From positions 62,001-126,000 of the forward strand of contig JAKZHN010000030.1 of assembly GCA_037179335.1 (NCBI GenBank): 64,000 nt of DNA, in the 5' to 3' direction. Position 1 is the stretch's first letter. Each line of letters starts with the position of its first letter. This DNA comes from Cyclaneusma minus (Eukaryota > Ascomycota > Leotiomycetes > Marthamycetales > Marthamycetaceae). The notes below the pieces were generated by a model. The model was not told where the DNA came from. It did no database searches and saw only the letters and a list, made by a program, of their open reading frames with translations. Positions 56,739-64,000 of this stretch are shown in pieces. Made by a program: the position numbers and the translations under genes.

Positions 56739-57821
56739 CTAGACATCTACCAACTTCGCATCACCCTTAACCGCCTTCTCAACAATCCTAAGCGGTTGCT
56801 CAGGCACTTTCTCCGTCTTCCCATTCTCGCTCCCGTCATCCTCCCAAGTCTCCGCGCTCCTCTTACTCTCCCTCTCCACCGCCTCTCTGTTCTTCTCCTC
56901 CGCCAACTCCTTCTCCCTAATCTTCGCCGCCAGCCTCTTCAACGCATCCACACCCAAGCCCTCCAACCTCCCCTCATCACTCATCAACGCGCTCAACCCC
57001 GTAATCCTCCCATCCCGAACCCGCAGCTCCTCCGGCACATCCACCGCATTCACAATAGCCTGTCGTCTGCCTATCCTGCCCGCCACCGGATGACACAAGC
57101 ACGCCCCATTTCCATGTTCGTTCCTCGCCGGACGCCTCCTCCTGATGCTAGGTGTCACAAATGCAGCTTGGCCGTCGAAATACCACGGGTTGAGCGTACG
57201 GTACCAGTTCGGCCAGTCGCTGAGTCCTGCTTCGCGGAGTCCGGCTTTCGTCAGAGGCATCGTGTGTTGGTAGTGGCATCTGCTGCCCCAGCGACACACG
57301 CCGTGCGCGCACCAGTGCTTGCAGATCTCTTGAGTCATCGGCTCCTGTACGTTTGGTGCCATGCTGGGACTTGCAACGGTGGTGCTGGATCCGCCGATTC
57401 GGTTTTGGAGGGGATCTTTGGGACCGATGGGAGTCGTCGGTGGTGTCAGCGGCTGCTGGGCCGTGCTATGATTGAGCGGATCAGTCTTCATATTCGGCAA
57501 ATATGGCAAGTTTGGAACCACTCACTTCGGCTTCTCCTTTGTCTTGTCTGCATCGACCTGAGTGGGCCCTTCGACCTTGGCGGGTTTGGGGTCTATTTGC
57601 TGGTACAGAGCACCATTGCTCTTGACAAGGCCCAGATTGAGCATACCGACTGTCTCTTCGACTTCAAGGGAACGAACTAAACCGACAAGGTTCACTTCGA
57701 GGGGCAATTCATCGGCAGCGACTAGGGGTACGATTTGTCCAGTGGGACGAACGAGGAAATACTGTGGCCGAGGGCGAGACTCCTTCCCGGGGACCTTGAG
57801 ATCGGAAGTCGCCGGAGTCAT
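56739..57821 (-). CDS. CCCH-type zinc-finger protein
   Basis: Exons 57821-57526 and 57465-56739 (340 aa), joined by a 60-bp intron with a GTGAGT donor. The N-terminal ~95 residues are well ordered (QYFLVRPTGQIVPLVAADEL, VNLVGLVRSLEVEETVGMLN) and match no domain I can name. After a Pro/Thr-rich linker comes one CCCH finger of the C-x8-C-x5-C-x3-H class (ICKHWCAHGVCRWGSRCHYQH is the region, ~145-165), with the typical WGSRC-HYxH end. Then PLTKAGLREAGLSDWPNWY, a basic patch (SIRRRRPAR), and a Lys/Glu-rich coiled coil. A role in RNA binding is likely from the finger type. The specific function is unknown. Confidence 0.82.
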
Positions 57822-58196
57822 TTTGCAAAAAGGTTTATTCGTGTGAAAATACTAATGCAGTAGTATCTGATAACTGGATGCACTTCGGCCGCAAAGAGAA
57901 GGAGACCCGTGGGACTGGCAAAATATGCTGGAGACTGGAGAAGACGGTGATACGCAGGGAACTGAAGGCATTTGTATCCTTTGCAAAGCAAAGTCATAGA
58001 GATAGAGTTTCAGAGTGGTTTGGCAGGGGAAAGTAGCACGCGTTGATTGTTAATGGGTATCTCGGGAAACATACATAGACCGTGTTTGACACTGCCAGCA
58101 AACCAATTGTCCTCGCTGGCTGAAAGCCTGAGCACCAACAAACACATCCGCACAAAACACTTGTTCTGGTAGCGTGGACTTGAGACCAAGTGACAC
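57822..58196. other. Promoter of CCCH gene / 3' flank of TBCE gene
   Basis: 375 bp between two minus-strand genes. Nothing else recognised. Confidence 0.45.
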
Positions 58197-60089
58197 TCAT
58201 CTCAGCTCCACACGTACAGTCGCTTCTGTTCCATCAATGAGATGTCCTACCTGTCGCGTGCTATCCACCAGCTCCACTTCTCGCTTCATCCATTTGCCAG
58301 TTTCCTTGCTTGCATCCTCTTCGTCAGCCGCATCTACCTTGCTGTCTTCCTCCTCGTCACTGCTGTTCATCTCATCATCCTCATACCCTGCAACAGGGTC
58401 CCACTCTCCGGTTTCCCAAATCAAGCGCAAACGCATGGGCTTCAGGCCAAACAGTCGGCCCACAATGCCCTTCAGCTTGTAAATGTCAAACCCTCTGGGA
58501 ACTTCCTTGGTCTTCGTGACAATTTCTCCTACGGTTGATACCGCATTGGCAGGCAAATAGAATGTGAAAGCGATAAGCCGTGCTTCGAGGAAGTTGGGAT
58601 TGCTTGTTTTCGCACCAGATCGGACGACAGCGGGCTCTCCGTATATGCTGCACAGTTCGTGATATCTCCGATGCTGCGATAATACAGACGGTTCTTGCTC
58701 TTCGGGAACCGCAGACAAAGCTTTGCCGATCTGCGAAAGGTAGAACATCTCGGCGTTTGTGCGCTCAGCTGGTGATATGTTGCTGAAGTTGAGAGTCTTG
58801 AGGTTTGCAAGTCGCGCTAATGTGAACATGTACCCTAGGTCGACGCTCGTAATGCTTGTAGCAGAAACATCGACTGACGAGCCGCCATAGTACACGGGGT
58901 TGTGGGAGAGTCGCAAGGCAGTTAGTCCCGGGAACACGTCTGGTAAGGCGTCCACGAAAGCCCAGGAGCTTATTGAATTGAAGGAAAGGTCCACATATCG
59001 TAGCCTGGAATCAAACTTGGCCACTGTTTCTCTACCTGCATCAAAATTATCTGGGCTCCGGACCCGACTGATCTGATTTCCTTTCAAGTGCAGAGATTCG
59101 AGAGACGGCAGACCAACAAGCACCGAGATATCCGACAGCGAAGTAAAGTTGTTGTACTCCAACGTAAGGGTTGTCAAGCTCGATAGCGAACTTGATGGTA
59201 AGCATGATGGCGTAAGCTGAGAAAGATCATTGGAGGAACACGAGAGAGCTTTCAGAGATTCAAATCGCTGGGAAAAGGCACAAATTTCTGCCCACGACCA
59301 GAGAGTATCGTCGATACTCAACTCTGCGATCCCCTCAAACGCTTTGGTAGCCGAAGAGTACAAGTCTTCCGACAGAGGGGCGATTCGGTTGCCACTAAAG
59401 ATCAGGAGTTCAGTACTAAGCATGGAAGTAAGAGTACATGGGATTGATTGAGTGCCTTACTTGAGTTTCAGGATCCTCAGTCTCAGTCTCTCGCAGATCG
59501 TGATGATCTCAGTCGCAGTTTCGAAAAGATTCCGGCTGATATCAAGCTCGACAATCTTCGGACACACATCCTTTATTAACTGGCTCTCGGTCTCAGCTTT
59601 CACCACCCTCAAGCCATCCACCAGTACGATCTTCAATTCCTGCAACTGGGCAAGCTGCCGGCGGATCTTGTCAAAGCCAACCTCCTCTACCACTTTCCCT
59701 GAGATTTCTACCAGAGCTGCGGCACTCTTGCCTTGTTCCTGCTCGGCCAGTTCCGATGCATACTTCTCGTGGACGGCTTCGACAAACGATTGTGGCGGGT
59801 CAGAAGTCCTTGAGGGTCGGACGAACGAGGCAGCGGTTTGGGACGTGCTCTTACCTGTCTAGATCATCAGCATAAGTAGTATTCTCCTGGACACTCCTGG
59901 TGGGAACTGACATTCAAAGTATCTCACGCCATTGTGCTCTCCGTTATGCTTGCCCCGCGTTGGATCATCCCATTCTACTCCAAGCCAGTCTTTCTGAGTG
60001 CCTGCAACAGGGCCAATGTAGCGCACAGTACACAAAGCTGATTCATAGGACAGGCGTTGGCCAACGTGGAATTGAGAGGTCATGATCAC
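58197..60089 (-). CDS. PAC2: Tubulin-folding cofactor E (TBCE/Pac2)
   Basis: Cytosolic chaperone that captures alpha-tubulin and, with cofactors C and D, assembles tubulin dimers. Exons 60089-59912, 59854-59461 and 59394-58197 give 589 aa (587 from the second Met, MTSQF). The N-terminal CAP-Gly domain is clear: VGQRLSYESALCTVRYIGPV, TQKDWLGVEWDDPTRGKHNG and GVRYFEC, whose last codon is split by an intron. A leucine-rich repeat region follows (IVELDISRNLFETATEI, LNGNRI, LTTLTLEYNNFTSLSDISVL, LRYVDLSFNSISSWAF, LTALRLSHNPVYYGG). The C-terminal ubiquitin-like domain begins near RLIAFTFYLP and contains LKGIVGRLFGLKPMRLRLIW. An acidic stretch (DDEMNSSDEEEDSK) lies near the end. Divergent from RPA12. 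Confidence 0.94.
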
Positions 60090-60433
60090 AAGCCGAGCGC
60101 CATGAGCTCCTTAGCAGAAGGACTGAGAAGACTTCAGTTTGCGCCTCACGAGTTTACGCCGCGAGAAGTGTGAGATTCGCTCCGTAAGTGGCGGAAGCGT
60201 GAAGTGGTGGTATTCGAAAAGGAGTAGAGAAGGCGAAAGGTCAGCGTGATGGGTAGTCCGTTGAACCGTGTCAAGTCAAGTTCTGGGTTCGCAGTTATTT
60301 GACGGTGCTGTGAAAGGTCTCGGTCTCGCTTCCCGCCAAACTTTCCGCAGCATTTGCATCTTCAATTCCCCCCACCAGACCTTCAATAATTCCTTCGACC
60401 CAACCCAAATTTTCTCCGCCTCCAGAAGCTACA
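60090..60433. promoter_or_regulatory. Divergent promoter, TBCE / RPA12
   Basis: 344 bp between start codons. The region from 60268 is open in one frame that continues into RPA12 exon 2 through its intron, but it lacks similarity and is treated as leader. No TATA box seen. Confidence 0.4.
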
Positions 60434-60888
60434 ATGGCCATACAATTCTGCGACGACTGCGGCGACACGCTGCCCGTATCCTCCGACGATATAGTCCCCT
60501 GCGATTGCTGCGGCAAAACCAACAAAAGTGCGCGAGCTATCCGCGACCGCCAGGCTGGAAACTAACAATTTCAGACAAAATCATATCGCAAACCACCACC
60601 TCCACCACCGATCGATTCCCCTCCGAACTGCGCATTAAGCTCAAGTCGAACACCCAAATCCTGACCGCCCAAGACAAAGCCGGCGCCCAGCAGAAAATCA
60701 ACCGGCCGTGCCCAAAGTGCGGCGCCGAGGAGATGACCTTCACGACGGCCCAGTTGCGCAGTGCAGACGAGGGAACGACCGTCTTCTATTGGTGTCCGGA
60801 TTGTGGGAATCGGTAGGTGGAAGCTGATGACAGGTGTGCTTGATGGGCAGGGCTAACTTTTCATTGCAGCTTCTCGGAGAACAACTGA
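60434..60888 (+). CDS. RPA12: RNA polymerase I subunit RPA12 (A12.2)
   Basis: Small Pol I subunit with TFIIS-like function in RNA cleavage and termination. Exons 60434-60527, 60575-60812 and 60870-60888 give 116 aa. Introns are 47 and 57 bp, the first with a perfect ACTAAC branch point. The N-terminal zinc ribbon reads FCDDCGDTLP...VPCDCCGKTN. A linker contains DRFPSELRIKLKSNTQIL. The C-terminal zinc ribbon reads RPCPKCGAEEMTF, the catalytic QLRSADEGTTVFY and WCPDCGNRFSENN. The acidic Asp-Glu pair of the TFIIS hairpin is intact. The last exon is only 19 nt. Confidence 0.95.
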
Positions 60889-61338
60889 AGGGAATGCGAG
60901 CTAGGAGATCCCAAGTCATTAGAATGGAACATCCCAAGTTCATACAATGGAGGAACTCCAAGTAATTGGGGAAAAGATGCCAACTTCTTGGGAATATCAG
61001 ATACTAGGGATACATGTATGCTGAATCTGAATCACGGGTATGAATAATGGGTGATCTTTCGGTGGTCAGAAAAACGGTTGTTGCCACTCGCTGGGCCGCT
61101 GATATTTATACTTATACCCACAGACTTTCATCTTGCTGTACACAATAGAAAATACAAATATACTCTCATCATGGTATTTGATGACGTTTGTGCTGTAAAC
61201 CAGCCAAGTGAGAGTCCGATTTCTTTGGGTATATATGCTCTCCAGCCAGCTAGACTATTACGAACGAAAAAGTAGGTCAATTCCAATGCCGGCGCCCTCC
61301 CAATGCAATATACTCGACGCTCGCGGCAATCTTTCCCT
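60889..61338. other. Convergent 3' region of RPA12 and pyrG
   Basis: 450 bp. The first ~110 bp, right after the RPA12 stop, is a 19-bp-type repeat. The rest contains no supported gene. Confidence 0.5.
60895..61000. repeat. Decayed 19-bp repeat array (locus 8), in RPA12 3' flank
   Basis: Four diverged units (TCCCAAGTCATTAGAATGG, TCCCAAGTTCATACAATGG, TCCAAGTAATTGGGG and CCAACTTCTTGGGAATA), some lengthened to 21-25 bp. It begins a few bases after the RPA12 stop codon and so probably forms part of that transcript's 3' UTR. Confidence 0.6.
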
Positions 61339-62427
61339 TCAGTTGCTTTCTTTGGTCCTGTTTTCATAAGCCTCCCATCCTGCAATCCTGTACCTCTCAG
61401 CTTCTGCCACCGGGTCCGCTGCCTTGATGATCCCTCGGCCAACGATGATGATATCGTTCCCCTTTTCTCCGATGAGCCTTTCCGGTGTGTTATATTGCTG
61501 GCCTAGCCCATCCCCGACAACCTCCTGTTGTCCCTTTGGAGGCAACTGGCAGCCCGGAGTCATGCTCATGAATTGGTCCTGAGCATCAGTATTCAGGCTC
61601 TCCTGAGATATATATCCCATAACAAATCCCTTGTTCTCCCTCGCGATATCAACGCATGCCTGTGTATAAGCTTTGTTGAAAAAATTGCCTGCACTGGACA
61701 TCTGAGCGAGTAATAACAGTCCTCTTTCCGTGGGTGCTTCCTCCAGGTCTGGGAATGGCTCCTCGTCCTCCTCAAACGGCGTCGATCGCACGGGGGAATC
61801 GGCGGATTCGAAGTGTTGCGAAACCGTTGTAACCGAGACTATACTGGCCTTGCGGCGAGGACTGGCAGATTTGTAAGACTTCAGGCTACCGGCACCGCTC
61901 GCTGCAGGCGCGCCCTCCTCTTCCTCCGATGTCAGGCTCTCTGGCCGGGGAGTACCCGTGGAGATATCGGTCCTGACCTCGCACTTCTGCCTTTCTTGCC
62001 ATTTGCTGGCGGCCTCAGCAAGCGCCGTCACGATAGCAGCGCCGGGCAGGATGTGTGCGTTGGTGATGTGTGCCCACTCGACCACGCGGCCAGGGCCATC
62101 GGTGTACTGCTTCTGGACCGTCGAGCCAATGTCGCTGTACTTGCGGTCCTCAAAGATCAGGAAGCCGTGTTTTCGCGCCAGAGCGGCAAGCTGGGCGCCT
62201 GTCCCTCTTTTCGGATTCGAATCCCAGTCGGTGACAATGTCGTAGTGGGTCTTCAGGATGACTATGGAGGGACCGAGGGCGGCAGCAAGGCTGAGTAGAG
62301 TGCTTGCGGAGGTGACATCGGCGGAGAGGCAGAGATTGCTCTGCTTCACGGTCATAAGACGGAAGAGATAGGCACTCAATGGATGCGTCGAAGAGCGCTT
62401 CTCGTAGGGAACAGTGGATGTAGACAT
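61339..62427 (-). CDS. pyrG: Orotidine-5'-phosphate decarboxylase (pyrG/URA3)
   Basis: Final step of UMP synthesis, OMP to UMP plus CO2, in the cytosol. One exon, 362 aa. The family start is clear (YEKRSSTHPLSAYLFRLM, then KQSNLCLSADVT). The catalytic array reads FLIFEDRKYSDIGSTV with Asp94, Lys96 and Asp99. The phosphate-binding region is VGDGLGQQYNTPERL ... NDIIIVGRGI. Residues ~150-231 are an acidic, Ser-rich, low-complexity insert (TSEEEEGAPAASG, SPRRKASIVSV, FEEDEEPFPDLEE) that Aspergillus and yeast enzymes mostly lack but other filamentous ascomycetes carry; it interrupts the barrel between WQERQKCE and ERGLLLLAQMSSAGN. Divergent from the unknown gene on the right. Confidence 0.97.
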   Translation of the reverse strand: MSTSTVPYEKRSSTHPLSAYLFRLMTVKQSNLCLSADVTSASTLLSLAAALGPSIVILKTHYDIVTDWDSNPKRGTGAQLAALARKHGFLIFEDRKYSDIGSTVQKQYTDGPGRVVEWAHITNAHILPGAAIVTALAEAASKWQERQKCEVRTDISTGTPRPESLTSEEEEGAPAASGAGSLKSYKSASPRRKASIVSVTTVSQHFESADSPVRSTPFEEDEEPFPDLEEAPTERGLLLLAQMSSAGNFFNKAYTQACVDIARENKGFVMGYISQESLNTDAQDQFMSMTPGCQLPPKGQQEVVGDGLGQQYNTPERLIGEKGNDIIIVGRGIIKAADPVAEAERYRIAGWEAYENRTKESN

Positions 62428-62823
62428 GGTGCGGCCGAGAGGATTGACAAAGCGAAAATGGAGTGTTGACGAGAGAGTGAATCAAAAAGGTGCACCAGAT
62501 GGGGATTGGGGACAGGTACATGTACCAACAGGGCAGGCTCAAGCCTCGCGCACGGATCGTGCAGATGGAAAGTGGCTGGTGCTTCCTCCTCTCGTGTGGC
62601 TGGTGCTTCAAGTTCCTCCTCTCTCTCCTGCCCTTCTCCGTGTTCACGAACTCCCATCGTCAACCATGGTACAGGCCATGGAAAAGTTTCGCTTCCACAC
62701 ACAAATCTGCTGGCATGATTGCAGATTCCCCATAAATAAGGTGAGTAACTCTACCTACAGATAAGTACTGTATTTCCTCGTGCTTGGCCTTTCCTTCCTG
62801 CAACTACCCCAATATCCTTCGCG
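62428..62823. promoter_or_regulatory. Divergent promoter, pyrG / unknown gene
   Basis: 396 bp between start codons. No domain-bearing frame, TATA box or repeat was recognised. Confidence 0.4.
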
Positions 62824-64000
62824 ATGGCATCGCACGACCAGCGATGGTTCATCCTCTATGAGGAAACGGCTTCTGCATTTCACAGGCAGACGAATACTCT
62901 TTTCAGCCAGGTCATTCAGCTTCCAGAAGGTCTCCGCTTTCGGCACTGCCTCCCGATGCTTGATCTCGTAGGTGGAGCTGGCCTGTATGCTTTCTATGTT
63001 CACTCTGCCAGCATGGATGCTGCAGTTCATTTCAATGCCGACGAACGCCTTGTGACGGCCCGCGATCATTACTGTCAATTGGATCCTGTCGTTACAGTCG
63101 TGATCCGCCCGCGAAGCGACCCATCTCCAACCATCGCACTTGCCCCGAGCCACGAAGCTTCTCTTGCCTGGAGAAGGGCGACCTGTTTCCATTTTTCGGG
63201 CCCGGAGATTCTGGTCCAGCCATTACCTCACACTGGAACGGTGCTGATCTACACGGACGACAATAACTTTGTTACTTACCCGACGGACTTTCTTCTTGGT
63301 AAAACAAAAAGCCCCTTATACCGTGAGGATATTGAGACTGATTTTCTCCAGACTGGATCACTGACCACGTCAATGATGGAAAACCTTTTTACGGCATCGT
63401 CGTTCCTTCCTATCCATTTGGCGCCCACCAAGACATTCAACTCACCGCAAAAGTCTGGCGACGTTCACTCCTTCGATGCCCTGCCGCAGCAGACTTCGCT
63501 CCATTCCGGCGGTATTACCGCAGAATCGAGAGAAGGCGCAAAGCCAGAATAGCCTATATTGTCGAGCGGGTCCCGCACTTCAATCAAAAGTGCCAAAACT
63601 TTATCGAAGACCTTCGAAAGGTCTGCCTCAGCTGTGACAAAGGTACCCGCTGTTTCAGCTGCGACAAAGAAGCTCGAAAACGACTCGAACGTACTGACCC
63701 TCCCTTTTACCTTGGAGACCCCTATTTCGACAGATGGACTCGAGTCCAGATCCTGAAACTCTGTACCATGACCGGCCTTTTATTCCAGCACTTGAACAGC
63801 TTGTATACTAGGAAACGTGAAGGAGAGGGATTCCCGGAGGTGTGCCCAGCTCACGATCTATCCGTACTGTATGAACGTGTTCTTGGTGTTGAGTGGGACG
63901 ACAACCGGGATCAGGCTCCTCCTTCACACCAATGCGATTATGTGCAGCCTCCTGAGCCTAGTATGGCGAAGAAAGTGGTGGAGAAAGTGACGAGGGGCAA
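62824..64000 (+). CDS. Unrecognised protein with a double CxxC motif (partial, runs off the edge)
   Basis: Exon 1 is 62824-63298 and exon 2 starts at 63352 and is open to the window end (374+ codons). The 53-bp intron (GTAAAA donor, ACTGAT branch, CTCCAG acceptor) moves the frame into one that stays open for ~650 bp; without it exon 1's frame stops at 63552. Exon 1 begins MASHDQRWFILYEETASAF and reads as a soluble beta-rich domain. Exon 2 contains VNDGKPFYGIVVPSYPFGAH, a basic stretch (RRYYRRIERRRKARIAY) and CLSCDKGTRCFSCDK, a CxxC-x5-CxxC arrangement that could bind zinc. I recognise no family. Splicing is inferred from frame only. Confidence 0.6.

Noticed and set aside
63299..63351. Programmed -1 frameshift at GATTTTC in the last gene
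   Set aside because: A 53-bp intron with donor, branch point and acceptor explains the frame change more simply.
1..64000. tRNA or other structured RNA genes
   Set aside because: Scanning by eye for TPsiC-like GGTTCGANTCC boxes found only matches inside coding sequence (for example in pyrG near 62214); no A box or cloverleaf accompanies them. A tRNA scan was not possible.

Overview
The window is nuclear DNA of a filamentous ascomycete (Pezizomycotina). The evidence is many short GT-AG introns of about 45-75 bp with CTAAC/CTGAC-type branch points, fungus-specific proteins (PDR-type ABC pump, Tim54, COT1-type NDR kinase, HSP30-class small heat-shock protein, pyrG with an acidic insert) and AT-rich TIR elements between genes. 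A dothideomycete would fit, but the class is only a guess.

I support 20 protein genes. Left to right these are: ARPC5 (actin nucleation); two MFS drug/metabolite exporters (DHA1-like and DHA2-like); a vacuolar-type subtilisin on the minus strand; an RRM+YTH RNA-binding protein; HSP30 with heat-shock elements and a TATA box; proteasome beta-6 (minus) divergent from the PI 4-kinase STT4; a small secreted protein (minus); NAA15; TIM54 (minus) divergent from a COT1-like NDR kinase; SF3A2/Prp11 (minus) divergent from a kinesin-3 (UNC-104); a 13-exon PDR-type ABC transporter; a bZIP factor (minus); a CCCH zinc-finger protein (minus); tubulin cofactor E (minus) divergent from RPA12; orotidine-5'-phosphate decarboxylase (minus) divergent from an unrecognised gene that runs off the right edge. 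Most genes are housekeeping and functionally unrelated; I see no secondary-metabolite cluster or operon-like module.

The unusual content lies between the genes and in one intron. About ten loci carry degenerate arrays of a 19-bp unit of the form TCCNAGTAATTGGAAATA, which is itself an imperfect palindrome (TTCCAA....TTGGAA). At least two of these arrays are the interior of a Tc1/mariner-like MITE (CAGT...CGACAAAAGTC ends, TA target), and others are the interior of a second, unrelated MITE with GGGAATCGCTAAATCGC ends. Two further TIR elements occur: one of 728 bp (GAGATCCCC ends) nested inside an array, and one of 822 bp (CCTTAGCGGA ends) with a CTG-rich, hairpin-prone core. The ABC transporter gene has a 545-bp intron containing array remnants, and its last two introns share a near-identical 51-bp sequence.

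Exon boundaries were assigned by reading-frame continuity, GT-AG sites and protein-family expectation. No alignment or transcript data were available.
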